In this document: piece by piece, positions 34,476 to 45,127 of the stretch
Numbering within the stretch: the first letter of the stretch is position 1
Layout of the letters: each line of letters begins with the position of its first letter
Source of the DNA: Caballeronia glebae
GTDB taxonomy: Bacteria; Pseudomonadota; Gammaproteobacteria; Burkholderiales; Burkholderiaceae
Direction: 5' to 3'
Length of the DNA stretch: 64,000 nt
NCBI RefSeq assembly: GCF_001545035.1
Contig: NZ_FCOJ02000013.1
Span: 62,001 to 126,000 of the forward strand
The notes under the pieces: generated by a model
Databases searched by the model: none
What the model saw: only the letters and a program-made list of their open reading frames with translations
What the model was told of the DNA's origin: nothing
Position numbers and translations under genes: made by a program

Positions 34476-35141
34476 CTATTCGGACGGACCGCACACGAAT
34501 GCATGCAGATCGTGCGCGAAGCCGTCGAGCTCCTCGGAAATCTGCCGCACGTAGCGACCGAGAATGTTGTACGCGAGCACGGCGGGAATCGCGACGACGA
34601 GCCCGAACGCCGTCATGATGAGCGCCTCGCCGACCGGTCCGGCGACGTTCTCGATCATCGCCTGCCCGCTCGCCGCGATGCTCGAAAGCGCGTGATAAAT
34701 GCCCCAGACCGTCCCGAGCAGGCCGACGAACGGCGCCGTGCTGCCCACCGATGCGAGCAGAACCTGACCGAATTCGAGCCTGCGTTGCGACCGCAGCAAT
34801 GCATGACGCAGCGCGCGCAGCACGCGCTCGCTGCGCTCGACGCGCGCGAGCAAGGCACCGGGCATTTCAGCTTCCGATGCGCGCCACGCAGCCTCGGCGA
34901 GCGGCAGAAACACACGCTCGCGATCCGCGCGCTGCAATGCGCCGATACCGTCTTTCAGACTCGGAGATTGCCAAAAACGCTGCAATGCGCGCGGACCTTG
35001 CCACTTGGCGCGCGCGAGAATCCACGCTTTCACGAGCAGGAAACACCAGCTCGCGAGCGACATCGCGAGCAGCAGCCCCGCGACCGCGTGCGTCACGGCA
35101 TCGCCGGATTGCAGATAGTGGAGAACGCCCGTTGCCGCCAT
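34476..35141 (-). CDS. exbB: ExbB/TolQ/MotA-type proton channel protein
   Basis: 221 residues with three membrane segments (about 16-38, 128-150 and 170-195). The family core FGQVLLASVGSTAPFVGLLGTVWGIYHALSSI is clear. Inner-membrane motor subunit paired with the ExbD gene that follows. It begins 13 bases after the dapB stop, in the same run. Confidence 0.9.
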   Translation of the reverse strand: MAATGVLHYLQSGDAVTHAVAGLLLAMSLASWCFLLVKAWILARAKWQGPRALQRFWQSPSLKDGIGALQRADRERVFLPLAEAAWRASEAEMPGALLARVERSERVLRALRHALLRSQRRLEFGQVLLASVGSTAPFVGLLGTVWGIYHALSSIAASGQAMIENVAGPVGEALIMTAFGLVVAIPAVLAYNILGRYVRQISEELDGFAHDLHAFVCGPSE

Positions 35142-35154
35142 CGTCGATAAATGA

Positions 35155-35952
35155 TCAGCGCAGGCCGAGCACGTCTTGCATGTCGAAGAAACCCTTGTCG
35201 TGTCCTTGCAGGAACCGCGCGGCGCGCAGTGCGCCTTGCGCGTAAGACAGGCGGCTCGCCGACTTGTGCGTGATCTCGACGCGCTCGCCGATGCCCGCGA
35301 AGAGCACCGTGTGATCGCCGACGATATCGCCGCCGCGAATCGCGGAAAAGCCGATGGTCGAGGGATCGCGCTCGCCCGTCACGCCTTCGCGCGCGTACAC
35401 GGCGCAGTCTTTCAGATCGCGGCCGAGCGCGCGGGCGATCACCTCGCCCATGCCGAGCGCGGTGCCCGACGGCGCATCCACCTTGTGACGATGATGCGCC
35501 TCGATGATCTCGATGTCGTAGCCGGTCGCGAAATGCTTCGCGGCGAATTCGAGCAGCTTCAGCGTGACGTTCACGCCGACGCTCATGTTCGGCGCGAACA
35601 CGACGCCGATCTTCTCGCCCGCCTGCTTCAGTTGCGCCTTCTGCTCGTCCGAAAAGCCGGTCGTGCCGACGATCATCTTCACGTCGTGGCGCAGCGCCGC
35701 TTCGAGATGCGCCATCGTGCCTTCGGGACGCGTGAAGTCGATGAGGTATTCGGCGTCGGTGAAAACGCGCTCGATGTCGTCCGTCAGCGCAACGCCCGTG
35801 GTCTTGCCGAGGAACGCGCCCGCGTCCTGCCCGAGTTGCGGCACGCCGGGGCGGTCGAGTGCGCCGACGAGTTGCGCTTCGGGATCGTTGAGAACGGTTT
35901 CGATCAGCATCCGGCCCATGCGGCCCGACGCGCCGGCAATGGCGATCTTCAT
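35155..35952 (-). CDS. dapB: 4-hydroxy-tetrahydrodipicolinate reductase DapB
   Basis: 265 residues from ATG 35952. NAD(P)H-dependent step of lysine and meso-diaminopimelate synthesis. N-terminal nucleotide motif [14 protein letters not shown], substrate motif [19 protein letters not shown] and the C-terminal [17 protein letters not shown] are intact. Confidence 0.96.
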   Translation of the reverse strand: MKIAIAGASGRMGRMLIETVLNDPEAQLVGALDRPGVPQLGQDAGAFLGKTTGVALTDDIERVFTDAEYLIDFTRPEGTMAHLEAALRHDVKMIVGTTGFSDEQKAQLKQAGEKIGVVFAPNMSVGVNVTLKLLEFAAKHFATGYDIEIIEAHHRHKVDAPSGTALGMGEVIARALGRDLKDCAVYAREGVTGERDPSTIGFSAIRGGDIVGDHTVLFAGIGERVEITHKSASRLSYAQGALRAARFLQGHDKGFFDMQDVLGLR

Positions 35953-36071
35953 GGCAGTCTCGTGTTGAACCGCGCGCGGCACGCGCGATGGATGATGCGA
36001 ATGGGCTGTGCGGTTGAAGCCGCGCCGGGTCGGCACGCCCGGCGCGGCTTCATCCTTTTTCGGCTAACTGC

Positions 36072-36869
36072 TTACTGGCTCGGCGGCGGCACATAGAACT
36101 GCGCCTGGCCGCTCGCGTTGGCGGGCGTCGGCGACGAACCCGCCGGGCCAACCGCGCTGCTGTCCGGAATGTTGATCGGCTGCGGGCGGCGATGCAGCTG
36201 GATCTGCGAGTTGGTGCCCGAACTGTTGGTGGAACCCGGCGCACCGCCCGAGCTCGTCGGCGCGCTGCTGAATGCCGAGGAGCGCTGACGCCCCTCCGGC
36301 ATCTCGACTTGCGCCGTAGCACGATTCGCGGCCTGCGCGGCCTCCTGGTTCGCATCGCCCGCAAATGCGGCCGCCGCGTTCGGCTGCGTAGACGGCTCGC
36401 CGACCGGCGCTCTCACTCCGGACGCCGACGCCACCGCCGATGCCGCCGCGGGTGTCGCGGCCTTCGCGACCTTGACGCCCTTGTCGCCGTCGATTTCCGC
36501 GAGCAATTCGAGATTCGACGGCAGATTCTCGCCGCCCGACCAGCTCACGACGCGATCGCTCGCGAAGTTCACGACGAAGTCACGCTGCTGAACGACGGAT
36601 GTCGACCCACGCTTGAAATAGAACACGTAGTCCCAGCGATCGGCGTGGAACATGTCGGACAACAGTGGCGTGCCGAGGATCTGTTTCACCTGGTCACGCG
36701 ACATGCCGACCTGCATCTGCGCCGCGGCTTCCGCCGAAACGAAGTTGCCTTGCACGACCGTGATTCGATACGGTGTGATGCTTTGCGCGATCTTCTGCGT
36801 GACGCTGTCGTACGTCGAGCAGCCGGCGAGCAATGCGACCAAGGTTGCTGCTATTACGGTTCCCCGCAT
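36072..36869 (-). CDS. bamE: Outer-membrane assembly lipoprotein BamE (SmpA/OmlA) with long tail
   Basis: 265 residues from ATG 36869, with GGAG upstream. Lipobox LLAGC at about 18. The SmpA/OmlA domain occupies about 20-125 (QGNFVSAEAAAQMQVGMSRDQV cut by the helix, then ILGTPLLSDMFHADRWDYVFYF). BamE is part of the BAM complex. About 140 further residues rich in A, S, P and N form a disordered tail not present in the 113-residue E. coli protein. It is divergent from fur, as in many betaproteobacteria. Confidence 0.92.
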   Translation of the reverse strand: MRGTVIAATLVALLAGCSTYDSVTQKIAQSITPYRITVVQGNFVSAEAAAQMQVGMSRDQVKQILGTPLLSDMFHADRWDYVFYFKRGSTSVVQQRDFVVNFASDRVVSWSGGENLPSNLELLAEIDGDKGVKVAKAATPAAASAVASASGVRAPVGEPSTQPNAAAAFAGDANQEAAQAANRATAQVEMPEGRQRSSAFSSAPTSSGGAPGSTNSSGTNSQIQLHRRPQPINIPDSSAVGPAGSSPTPANASGQAQFYVPPPSQ

Positions 36870-37044
36870 GCGACGGCTCTCCCTGCAATTCGATAAAGAT
36901 TCTGAAAACATTTCACCTTTCACGCGTGGCGCTCCCAGACCGCACTCTTTTCGTCCGATTCGCCTTGACGCCGCTTGGGATGTCAGGAATGGGCAAAACG
37001 CATTACTATGAGAACCTTGAATTGTACTCTAGGGATGCCTAGCC

Positions 37045-37473
37045 ATGACCAATCCCGCCGATCTCAAAAATATCGGGCTCAAGGCGACCCTGCCCCGCCT
37101 CAAGATTCTCGAAATCTTTCAGCACAGCACGGTGCGCCATCTGACCGCTGAAGACGTGTATCGAAGCCTTCTCAACGAAGAACTCGATATCGGTCTCGCG
37201 ACGGTTTATCGCGTGCTCACGCAGTTCGAGCAAGCCGGACTGCTGTCGCGGAGCAATTTCGAATCGGGCAAGGCCGTCTTCGAACTCAACGAGGGATCGC
37301 ACCACGATCACCTGGTGTGCATCGATTGCGGCCGCGTAGAAGAGTTCTTCGATGCCGAGATCGAACGCCGTCAGCAATCGATCGCGAGCGAACGCGGTTT
37401 CAAGATCCACGAGCATGCGCTCGCGCTGTACGGCGCATGCACGAAGGAAAACTGCCCGCACCGCAAGCATTGA
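37045..37473 (+). CDS. fur: Ferric uptake regulator Fur
   Basis: 142 residues. Winged-helix DNA-binding part with [13 protein letters not shown] and [18 protein letters not shown], then metal-binding [18 protein letters not shown] and a C-terminal [11 protein letters not shown]. Iron-dependent repressor of iron uptake. The upstream gap 36870-37044 is shared with bamE; I see no clear Fur box in it. Confidence 0.96.
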   Translation: MTNPADLKNIGLKATLPRLKILEIFQHSTVRHLTAEDVYRSLLNEELDIGLATVYRVLTQFEQAGLLSRSNFESGKAVFELNEGSHHDHLVCIDCGRVEEFFDAEIERRQQSIASERGFKIHEHALALYGACTKENCPHRKH

Positions 37474-37508
37474 GGTTCGCGCGCCGGCCTTCGGCGAGCG
37501 GATGAAAA

Positions 37509-37540
37509 AACCGCCGTCCATCTCGCGATGGACGGCGGTT
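37509..37540. terminator. Convergent terminator between fur and allA
   Basis: Thirteen-base perfect stem AACCGCCGTCCAT / ATGGACGGCGGTT with a six-base loop. It has an A run before it and T-rich sequence after it, so it can act on both strands. Confidence 0.8.
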
Positions 37541-37613
37541 TCGTTTCGTCCGTACGTTTTGTGTTTTGCGTCTGCGATCGATTCGCAGTTGCATTTCGAT
37601 TAGCGTAGGTTGC

Positions 37614-38123
37614 TCACGCGGCGCGCGCCGCCGCTTCGATCAGCGTATAGCGTTCGGGCAAGTCGATTTCGTCGCAATTCGGCAAATCGCCGCCACGATC
37701 CACGACGATGAAATCGCCCGCCGCGTCGAGCACGATCAGCGGGTGATGCCACACGCCGCGCGCGTAGTTCACGCCTTGCCAGCCGCGCGCGTAAAACGCT
37801 CGCAGACCGGCGGCGTCGAACTCGCCCGCCGGCGCGACGACCACAAGATAGCGCACGTCCGCGAGCGGCACGAAGGCCTGACTGCCGAGCGGATGCCGCT
37901 CCATCATCGATATCGCGACGGGCTGCGGGCGCGGCTGGCCGCGAAACACATTGATGAGCGGACGCCCGCCGCTCTCGAAGCCGACGTCCACGTTCGCGAG
38001 ATCGTGGAAGCGCTCGGTCGTGCCCGCGTTGATCGGAAAATGACGCGCGCCTTCGAGCTCGATGACATCGCCGAACGGCGCGAAAGCTTCACGCGTGAGC
38101 GGTTCCAGCGTCAGCGTCTTCAT
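37614..38123 (-). CDS. allA: Ureidoglycolate lyase AllA
   Basis: 169 residues from ATG 38123, overlapping the alc stop (ATGA). Releases urea and glyoxylate from ureidoglycolate in allantoin breakdown. Family features: [17 protein letters not shown] at the N terminus, [16 protein letters not shown], and the metal region [10 protein letters not shown]. Coupled to alc. Confidence 0.92.
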   Translation of the reverse strand: MKTLTLEPLTREAFAPFGDVIELEGARHFPINAGTTERFHDLANVDVGFESGGRPLINVFRGQPRPQPVAISMMERHPLGSQAFVPLADVRYLVVVAPAGEFDAAGLRAFYARGWQGVNYARGVWHHPLIVLDAAGDFIVVDRGGDLPNCDEIDLPERYTLIEAAARAA

Positions 38124-39130
38124 TCGATTTCTCCGAAGACGCGCAGCCGCGATACGCCGCCGTCCGGGAAGATGTTCAGGCGCACGTGCGTCACCGGCCC
38201 GAGCGCCGCGATTTCCTTCTCGAAGCGATGCACGCTGTCCATCGAAAGCTTCTGTTCGTCGAGCGCGACGGGCCAGAACATCGCCTGCGTGACGAGCGAT
38301 TCGTCCGTGCCGCCCGCCACGCGCGCCGCCTGCACCGAGCACCGGTCCGGATAATTGCCCTTGAAATGCGCGGTGTCCACTTCGATCGCGCGGATCACGC
38401 CGGGATGCGCCAACGCGACGATCGCCCAGTCGTTGCCCGGCTCGCGTCGCCGGCGCGTTTCCCAGCCGTCGCCCATGTTCACGCCGCGCCCCGGCATCAG
38501 CATTTGCGACGCCGGACCGAAATGCTGATTGTTCGCCGCGACGAGATACGCGCCGTTCTCGATGGCCGCGAGATCAAGCAGCGTGCCACGCTCGACGCGC
38601 GAGAAGTCCGTCTTCGGCTGGCCATACACACGCAAACGCGCGATGCCGCCATCGGGATAAATGTTCACGCGCAGATGCGTGTAGGCGCGCGCATCGGCGA
38701 TGTCGAGATAGTGATGCCGATTGCCCTGCAGCGTCGTCGAAGGCACGATTTCGCGCCAGTCGCCATCTTCCCGAGGGTTGCCGCTTTCGCTGCTGCACGC
38801 TTCGATCGACGCCGCCGGCGGAAAATTGCCGGTGAAGTGACTCGTGTCGATGTCGATGCCGTGAATCACGCCCGCGCGCGCCAGCTTGACGATGCAGTAG
38901 TCGTAGCCGGTCGTGCGCTTGCGGCGCGTCTCCCAGCCGTCCATCCACTTGCCGTGTTCGTCGTATTTGCCGGGAATGAATACGGCCGGTTGCGGCTCCA
39001 GCATGCGCTCCTTCGGCGCGAAAAACTCGTCGGTGGCGAAGAGCGCCTGCGCGCCGAGGCGCGGGTCCGCGAGGTTCATGTAGCGGCGGGTGAAAGCGGG
39101 TGCGTCGGCGTCGAGAATCGGGTTGGCCAT
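38120..39130 (-). CDS. alc: Allantoicase
   Basis: 336 residues from ATG 39130. Splits allantoate into ureidoglycolate and urea. Two homologous allantoicase domains in tandem are visible: one with [23 protein letters not shown] and a second with [21 protein letters not shown], each followed by a [20 protein letters not shown]-like strand. The product goes directly to AllA, whose start overlaps this stop. Confidence 0.94.
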   Translation of the reverse strand: MANPILDADAPAFTRRYMNLADPRLGAQALFATDEFFAPKERMLEPQPAVFIPGKYDEHGKWMDGWETRRKRTTGYDYCIVKLARAGVIHGIDIDTSHFTGNFPPAASIEACSSESGNPREDGDWREIVPSTTLQGNRHHYLDIADARAYTHLRVNIYPDGGIARLRVYGQPKTDFSRVERGTLLDLAAIENGAYLVAANNQHFGPASQMLMPGRGVNMGDGWETRRRREPGNDWAIVALAHPGVIRAIEVDTAHFKGNYPDRCSVQAARVAGGTDESLVTQAMFWPVALDEQKLSMDSVHRFEKEIAALGPVTHVRLNIFPDGGVSRLRVFGEIE

Positions 39131-39183
39131 TTCAATGTCCTTCAGTTGCCTTAATTCAGTTGCGTTGATTCGGTTGCGTTGAT

Positions 39184-40512
39184 TCAAGCGTGTGCGTGTT
39201 CGTTGCCGTGCGAGGCGCTTTCGCCCGATTGAGGCGCGGCGGGCACGAAGCGATACTCGGCGTCCTGATCGAGCACGCGCTTGGCGCGCGCCCGGTCGAT
39301 GTCGTTCTCCCAAACCCCGACGACCACCGTCGCCACGCAGTTGCCGATCAGATTCGTCACGGCGCGCGCGATGCCGACGAACCAGTCCACCGGCAAAATC
39401 AACACGAGGCCGAGCACGGGAATCGCGGGAATGGCGGAGAGCGTCGCGGCGAGAATCACGATGGCCGAGCCGGGAATGCCGTGCGCGCCCTTCGACGTCA
39501 CCAGCGACACGAGCACCACGACGATCAGGTCATGCAGCGACAGCGGCGTGTTGGTCGCCTGCGCGATGAAAATCACCGCGAGCGTGAGATAGATCGAGAA
39601 GCCGTCGAGGTTGAACGAGTAGCCGGTCGGAATCACGAGACCAACGGTCGAATCCTTGATGCCCATCCATTCGAGCTTGCGCATGATTTGCGGCAGCACA
39701 GCGTCCGACGAGGCGGTGCCGAGCACGATCGACAGTTCTTCGCGCAAATAGCGCACGAGCTTGAAGATCGAGAAGCCCGCGAGACGCATCACGATGCCCA
39801 GCACGACGAACACGAACAGGAAGCAGCTCGCGTAGAACACGATCACGAGCAGACCGAGTTGCTTGAGCGACGCGACGCCGTACTGGCCGGTCGTGAACGC
39901 GATCGCGCCGAGCACGCCGAGCGGCGCGAGCTTGATGATGAACGCCATGATGCGGAAGAACACGTGCGACAACTCGTCGATGAAGACCGTCACGCGCTGC
40001 GCCTTCTCGCCGAGCATCGAGAGCGCCGAGCCGAACAGGATCGCGAACACGAGCACTTGCAGAATGTCGCCTTTCGCGAAGGCATCGATGGCGGTATCGG
40101 GGATGATCTTCAGCAGAAAGCCCGCGGTGTCCTTCAGGCTTTTCGCGTGCTCCGTGTAGGTCGCGAGCGAGGCGGCGTTGAGCGTGTGCAGATCGATATT
40201 CATGCCGACGCCCGGACGCGTGACCCACGCGAGAATCGCGCCGATCACCAGCGCGAGCGTCGTCATGATCTCGAAGTAGATGACCGCCTTCAGCCCGACG
40301 CGCCCCACTTTCTTCAGATCGCCCGCGCTCGCCATGCCGCTCACGACGACGCAGAACACGATCGGCCCGATCACCATCTTGATGAGCTTCAGGAAACCGT
40401 CGCCCAGAGGCCGCAACGACTGGCCGAAATGCGGAAATAGCGCGCCGACCACGACGCCGATGACCAGCGCGATCATCACCCTGCCGAACAACGAATTCAG
40501 AAATCTCGACAC
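39184..40512 (-). CDS. dctA: C4-dicarboxylate/cation symporter DctA-type
   Basis: 442 residues. The start is GTG 40512, chosen because GAGGAG lies six bases upstream. DAACS family: eight helices plus hairpins, serine-rich [16 protein letters not shown] and the helix-breaking TGYSFNLDG. Normally imports succinate, fumarate and malate. It sits 53 bases upstream of alc and would be cotranscribed with alc-allA, so transport of a ureide intermediate or of dicarboxylate is possible. The C-terminal tail is hydrophilic and His/Glu rich. Confidence 0.9.
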   Translation of the reverse strand: MSRFLNSLFGRVMIALVIGVVVGALFPHFGQSLRPLGDGFLKLIKMVIGPIVFCVVVSGMASAGDLKKVGRVGLKAVIYFEIMTTLALVIGAILAWVTRPGVGMNIDLHTLNAASLATYTEHAKSLKDTAGFLLKIIPDTAIDAFAKGDILQVLVFAILFGSALSMLGEKAQRVTVFIDELSHVFFRIMAFIIKLAPLGVLGAIAFTTGQYGVASLKQLGLLVIVFYASCFLFVFVVLGIVMRLAGFSIFKLVRYLREELSIVLGTASSDAVLPQIMRKLEWMGIKDSTVGLVIPTGYSFNLDGFSIYLTLAVIFIAQATNTPLSLHDLIVVVLVSLVTSKGAHGIPGSAIVILAATLSAIPAIPVLGLVLILPVDWFVGIARAVTNLIGNCVATVVVGVWENDIDRARAKRVLDQDAEYRFVPAAPQSGESASHGNEHAHA

Positions 40513-40557
40513 GACCGTCTCCTCGTGTAATGTCTCAGGACCCGAGCAACTGTTCCG

Positions 40558-40572
40558 ACTGGTCGGACCAGT
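40558..40572. promoter_or_regulatory. FadR/GntR-type operator near dctA
   Basis: ACTGGTCGGACCAGT is a perfect 15-bp palindrome whose core TGGTNNNACCA is the classic FadR-subfamily pattern. It lies 46 bases upstream of the dctA start, in the gap shared with the divergent GntR gene. Confidence 0.75.
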
Positions 40573-40710
40573 GCTGTGATGGGGAATATTAGAAAGCCGA
40601 TATAGCGCCGTCAAGAAAGCGTTCGTACCGGTTTACCCTGTTCGGCGCGGGCACGAAAAAGGCCGAAACACGGTCGTTCACACGCGGGTCCGGCACGCGC
40701 ATACAATGGC

Positions 40711-40719
40711 GGTCAGACC
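40711..40719. promoter_or_regulatory. Second operator-like palindrome before the GntR gene
   Basis: GGTCAGACC shares the GGTC-N-GACC core of the site at 40558-40572 and lies about 21 bases before the regulator start, suiting autoregulation. Confidence 0.5.
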
Positions 40720-40740
40720 GGCCAATACTGTTTTCTTCTT

Positions 40741-41433
40741 ATGAAAAACGTCCCGCATACCGTGACCGACGCCGCTATCGCGACGATTCGCGAACGCATC
40801 GAATCGAGCGTATATCCGGTTGGGAGTTTGCTGCCGGCGCAGCGGCAACTATCGGAGGAACTGTCGATCAGCCGGGCGTCGCTGCGCGAGGCGCTCTCGA
40901 CGCTCGAAGCGCTCGGCATGTTGCTTATCAGGCCGGGCAAGGGCGTGTATGTGAGCGGCGCGCAGGCGAGCAACGCGCATCCGTGGCGTTTCGCCGATCA
41001 GGCGTCGCTGCCCGACACGTATCAGATGCGCTTCGCGCTGGAAGGATTCGTCGCGCGGCTCGCGGCCTATTCGATCGGCGACGCGGACATCGACTGGCTC
41101 GACGACAACCTCGGCTCGCTGCACGCCGCCTTGACGGAATCCGCGCTGGAAGAAGCCGCGCAACTCGACTTCGCGTTCCACATGCGCATCGTGAATCTCG
41201 CGGGCAACGCGGCGATCGAATCGATCCTGCGCGGCAGCGCCGACATCATGAAGGAGAGCCAGCGTCTGCCGTTCTACCGGCGTGAACTGGTGCTGTCGAC
41301 GTATCACGAGCACGCGGTGATCATCGAGGCGTTGAAGGCGCGCGACGGCGAAAAGGCTGGCCGCGCGATCGAAGGCCACATCGTCAATGCGGCCCAGCGC
41401 GCGGGCGTGCATTTTCCGATCCCGCACAGGTAA
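40741..41433 (+). CDS. FadR-subfamily GntR transcriptional regulator
   Basis: 230 residues. Winged helix at about 10-75 (LLPAQRQLSEELSISRASLREALSTLE cut at the recognition helix, then GKGVYVSG) and an all-helical FCD ligand domain at about 95-220 with the metal-type histidines in FHMRIVNLAG and YHEHAVIIEAL. Divergent from dctA-alc-allA with palindromes between, so it most likely controls that operon. Ligand unknown: an allantoin pathway intermediate or a dicarboxylate. Confidence 0.85.
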   Translation: MKNVPHTVTDAAIATIRERIESSVYPVGSLLPAQRQLSEELSISRASLREALSTLEALGMLLIRPGKGVYVSGAQASNAHPWRFADQASLPDTYQMRFALEGFVARLAAYSIGDADIDWLDDNLGSLHAALTESALEEAAQLDFAFHMRIVNLAGNAAIESILRGSADIMKESQRLPFYRRELVLSTYHEHAVIIEALKARDGEKAGRAIEGHIVNAAQRAGVHFPIPHR

Positions 41434-41544
41434 AACGCGGCACTTCTCGAAGCGTTCGCAGTCTCAGCAAGGGCCGGGCGTGATGGAGTTTTCTATCCGC
41501 TTGCGCTGCCCTGCAATTAGCGAACATCAAGAGGAGCAGCGTCG

Positions 41545-41934
41545 ATGGACATGCAACAACTGGTATCGGAATTTCTGGCGTCGGAACACGGCGCGCAAGC
41601 CACGCAAGCACTGACCAATCAGGGCTTCAGCACCGAAGACAGCCAGCAGATGCTCGGCACCGCAGCGGAAACCGCGCATGCGCACGCCGAGGAACAGAAC
41701 GCGGGCCTGATGGGAAATCATCCCGGCAAGAGCTTTTTCGCCGCGTTCGCCGCCGGACTCGTGCGCGGCGACGGCTTTCTTAAATCGATGGAGGAAGGCG
41801 GCGAAGGCATCCTGACGGGACGCATCGCCGAATCGATCGCCGGGCGCATGGGCATCGATCCCGGCACGGCGTCGACGGTCGCGGCAGCGGCTACGCCTTA
41901 CGTCGTGGCGTTTCTGCGCGAGAAGCTTGCGTAA
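41545..41934 (+). CDS. Small helical protein of unknown function
   Basis: 129 residues, with AGGAG nine bases before ATG. Composition is rich in A, G, E and Q, with no signal peptide. The middle (GKSFFAAFAAGLVRGDGF) and end (GTASTVAAAATPYVVAFLREKLA) are amphipathic and hydrophobic enough to associate with membranes. It loosely recalls DUF937/YidB-like proteins, but I am not certain. Followed by a strong shared terminator. Confidence 0.6.
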   Translation: MDMQQLVSEFLASEHGAQATQALTNQGFSTEDSQQMLGTAAETAHAHAEEQNAGLMGNHPGKSFFAAFAAGLVRGDGFLKSMEEGGEGILTGRIAESIAGRMGIDPGTASTVAAAATPYVVAFLREKLA

Positions 41935-41955
41935 GACAACCTGTAGCACCAAAAA

Positions 41956-41981
41956 CAAAGCCGCTCCGAGGAGCGGCTTTG
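41956..41981. terminator. Convergent terminator between 41545 gene and gap
   Basis: Twelve-base stem CAAAGCCGCTCC / GGAGCGGCTTTG with a two-base loop, A-rich before and T-containing after. Confidence 0.8.
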
Positions 41982-42014
41982 TTCATTTCGAGAGGCGCTG
42001 AAGCTTATTTCGCC

Positions 42015-43025
42015 TTACTTGGCATTGGCGAGAGCCACGGCCGTATCCAGCATGCGGTTCGAGAAACCCCATTCGTTGTCGTACCAGCTCGACACCTTCA
42101 CGAGACGGCCCGACACCTTCGTGAGCGTCGAATCGAAAGTGGACGAAGCCGGATTGTGGTTGTAGTCGATCGAGACCAGCGGCGCATCGTTGTAGCCGAG
42201 CACGCCCTTCAGCTCGCCTTCCGACGCTTCCTTCATGATTTTGTTGATCTCTTCGACCGTCGTGTCGCGCGCGGCGATGAACGACAGATCGACGACCGAT
42301 ACGTTGATGGTCGGGACGCGGATCGCGTAACCGTCCAGCTTGCCGTTCAGTTCCGGCAGCACGAGGCCGACCGCGGACGCCGCGCCGGTCTTCGTCGGGA
42401 TCTGGCTGTGCGTGGCCGAGCGCGCGCGGCGCAGGTCTTCGTGATACACGTCCGTCAGAACCTGGTCGTTCGTGTACGCGTGGATCGTGGTCATCAGACC
42501 GTTCACCAGACCGATCTTGTCGTTCAGCGGCTTGACGAGCGGCGCGAGGCAGTTCGTCGTGCACGATGCATTCGAGATGACCGTGTCGGAAGCCTTCAGC
42601 ACTTTGTGGTTCACGCCGTACACGATGGTCGCGTCCACGTCCTTGCCGCCGGGCGCCGAGATGATGACCTTCTTCGCCCCGCCCTTGATGTGCGCGCTCG
42701 CCTTTTCCTTGGTCGTGAAGAAGCCCGTGCACTCCAGCACCACGTCGACCTTCAGCTCGCCCCACGGCAGTTCGGCCGGGTTGCGGTTCGCCAGCACGCG
42801 GATCTTGTCGCCGTTGACGACGAGGTAGTCGCCGTCGACCGACACCTGGCCCGGGAACTTGCCGTGCGCCGTGTCGTACTGCGTCAGGTGCGCGTTGGTC
42901 TTGGCGTCGCCGAGGTCGTTGATGGCGACGATCTCGATGTCGTGCTTCTTGCCGTTTTCATAGAGGGCGCGCAGCGTGTTGCGGCCGATACGGCCATAGC
43001 CGTTGATTGCAACGCGAATCGTCAT
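42015..43025 (-). CDS. gap: Glyceraldehyde-3-phosphate dehydrogenase, type I
   Basis: 336 residues. NAD-binding [14 protein letters not shown] at the N terminus and catalytic cysteine in [13 protein letters not shown] at about 155. It follows tkt by 47 bases on the same strand, so the two central-carbon enzymes are probably cotranscribed. Takes the glyceraldehyde-3-phosphate made by Eda, DgoA and transketolase. Confidence 0.96.
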   Translation of the reverse strand: MTIRVAINGYGRIGRNTLRALYENGKKHDIEIVAINDLGDAKTNAHLTQYDTAHGKFPGQVSVDGDYLVVNGDKIRVLANRNPAELPWGELKVDVVLECTGFFTTKEKASAHIKGGAKKVIISAPGGKDVDATIVYGVNHKVLKASDTVISNASCTTNCLAPLVKPLNDKIGLVNGLMTTIHAYTNDQVLTDVYHEDLRRARSATHSQIPTKTGAASAVGLVLPELNGKLDGYAIRVPTINVSVVDLSFIAARDTTVEEINKIMKEASEGELKGVLGYNDAPLVSIDYNHNPASSTFDSTLTKVSGRLVKVSSWYDNEWGFSNRMLDTAVALANAK

Positions 43026-43072
43026 GGTCTATCTCCTGATGGCTAAAAAAACCTGCTTCGCTGACCGCGATT

Positions 43073-45127
43073 TTACTGCGCGGCGAGGACGGCTTTCGCC
43101 GTCGCGACAACATGCTCCACCGTGAAGCCGAAATGCTTGAACAGCGCGCCGGCCGGCGCCGACTCGCCGAACGTGTCGATGCCGACCACGCCGCCTTCGA
43201 GGCCCACATATTTGCGCCAGAAATCCGTCACACCCGCCTCGATCGCCACGCGCGCCACGCCCTTCGGCAACACGCGCTCGCGATACTCGGCGTCCTGCTT
43301 GTCGAACACGTTCGTGCAGGGCATCGACACGATGCGTGCGCCGATGCCTTCCTTCGCCAGCGCTTCGACGGCTTCCATCGCGAGCTGCACTTCCGAGCCG
43401 GTCGCGAGGAGGATGATCTTGCGCGCGGGGATGTCGTCGTTCCAGTCGCGCAGCACGTAGCCGCCCTTCGCGATGTTGGCGATCTGGATGTCGTCGCGCG
43501 ACGAGAATTGCAGGTTCTGGCGGCTGAAAATGAGCGTCGACGGGCCGTGATGCGCGATCGCGTGCGTCCATGCGACTGCGGTTTCGACCGTATCCGCCGG
43601 ACGCCACGTTTGCAGATTCGGGATCAGTCGGAGGCTCGAAACATGTTCGATTGACTGGTGCGTCGGGCCGTCTTCACCGAGGCCGATGGAATCGTGCGTG
43701 AACACGAAGATCGAGCGGGATTTCATCAGCGCGGCGACGCGCAGCGCGTTGCGGCTGTAATCCGAGAACGTCAGGAACGTGCCGCCGAACGGACGATAGC
43801 CGCCGTGCAGCGCAATGCCGTTGATGGCCGTGCTCATGCCGAACTCGCGCACGCCGTAGTTGATGTGATTGCCCCACTGGATACCGGCGTGTTCCGGGTT
43901 CGCGTTTTCCGCGTCGCCCGCCGCGCGAACGGCTTTCGACGCCTTCCAGTTGGTGAGGTTCGAGCCAGTCAGGTCGGCCGAGCCGCCGAGCAGTTCGGGC
44001 AGCGCCGCCGCGAGACCTTCGATGGTGTTCTGCGATGCCTTGCGCGACGCGATGGTTTCGGCGCGCTGGTTCGCGTCCTCGATGATCTTCGCCGCTGCTT
44101 GCGCCCAGTCCGCGGGCAACTCACCGCTCATGCGGCGCGCGAATTCGGCGCCTTCGCTGGCGTACTTCGCCTTGTACGCGTCGAACGCCTTGTTCCACGC
44201 GGCTTCGGCGTGCGTGCCCTGTTCCTTGGCGTCCCACGCCGCGTACACTTCCTGCGGAATCTCGAACGGGCCATAGTTCCAGCCGATGGCCGCGCGCGTC
44301 GCCGCGATTTCCTTGTCGCCGAGCGGCGCGCCGTGCGCGTCGTGACCGCCCGCCTTGGTCGGCGCGCCCTTGCCGATAACCGTGCGGCAGCAGATCAGCG
44401 TCGGCTTGTCCGACTTCTTCGCTTGCGCGATGGCTGCGTCGACCGCTTCGACGTTGTGGCCGTCCACCGCGCGGATCACGTTCCAGCCGTAGGCTTCGAA
44501 GCGCTTCGGCGTGTCGTCGTGGAACCAGTGCTCGACGTGGCCGTCGATCGAAATGCCGTTATCGTCGTACAGCGCGATCAGCTTGTTCAGCTTGAGCGTG
44601 CCGGCGAGCGAGCAGGCTTCGTGCGAAATGCCTTCCATCAGGCAGCCGTCGCCGAGGAACACATACGTGTGGTGATCGACGATCTTCGCGTCCGCCTTGT
44701 TGAACTCGGCGGCGAGCAGCGCCTCGGCGAGCGCCATGCCGACCGCATTGCCGATGCCCTGTCCGAGCGGACCGGTGGTCGTCTCGACGCCCGGCGTCAT
44801 GCCGACTTCCGGATGGCCCGGCGTCTTCGAATGCAGTTGGCGGAAGTTCTTCAGTTCGCTCATCGGCAGGTCGTAGCCGGTGAGGTGCAGAAGCGAATAC
44901 AGCAACATCGAGCCGTGACCGTTCGACAACACGAAACGGTCGCGATCGAACCAGTGCGGGTTCGTCGGATTGTGCTTCAGATGGCGCGACCACAGCGCGA
45001 CGCCGATTTCCGCCATGCCCATCGGCATGCCGGGGTGGCCGGAGTTGGCTTGTTGAACGGCGTCCATGGCAAGCGCGCGGATTGCGTTGGCCATGAGGGC
45101 GGTCTGGCTGGAGGTCGGGATCGTCAT
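43073..45127 (-). CDS. tkt: Transketolase
   Basis: 684 residues from ATG 45127. Pentose phosphate pathway enzyme using thiamine diphosphate. Motifs: the N-terminal [13 protein letters not shown], the ThDP and metal segment [13 protein letters not shown], and [12 protein letters not shown] in the pyrimidine domain. Normal length. First gene of tkt-gap. Confidence 0.96.
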   Translation of the reverse strand: MTIPTSSQTALMANAIRALAMDAVQQANSGHPGMPMGMAEIGVALWSRHLKHNPTNPHWFDRDRFVLSNGHGSMLLYSLLHLTGYDLPMSELKNFRQLHSKTPGHPEVGMTPGVETTTGPLGQGIGNAVGMALAEALLAAEFNKADAKIVDHHTYVFLGDGCLMEGISHEACSLAGTLKLNKLIALYDDNGISIDGHVEHWFHDDTPKRFEAYGWNVIRAVDGHNVEAVDAAIAQAKKSDKPTLICCRTVIGKGAPTKAGGHDAHGAPLGDKEIAATRAAIGWNYGPFEIPQEVYAAWDAKEQGTHAEAAWNKAFDAYKAKYASEGAEFARRMSGELPADWAQAAAKIIEDANQRAETIASRKASQNTIEGLAAALPELLGGSADLTGSNLTNWKASKAVRAAGDAENANPEHAGIQWGNHINYGVREFGMSTAINGIALHGGYRPFGGTFLTFSDYSRNALRVAALMKSRSIFVFTHDSIGLGEDGPTHQSIEHVSSLRLIPNLQTWRPADTVETAVAWTHAIAHHGPSTLIFSRQNLQFSSRDDIQIANIAKGGYVLRDWNDDIPARKIILLATGSEVQLAMEAVEALAKEGIGARIVSMPCTNVFDKQDAEYRERVLPKGVARVAIEAGVTDFWRKYVGLEGGVVGIDTFGESAPAGALFKHFGFTVEHVVATAKAVLAAQ

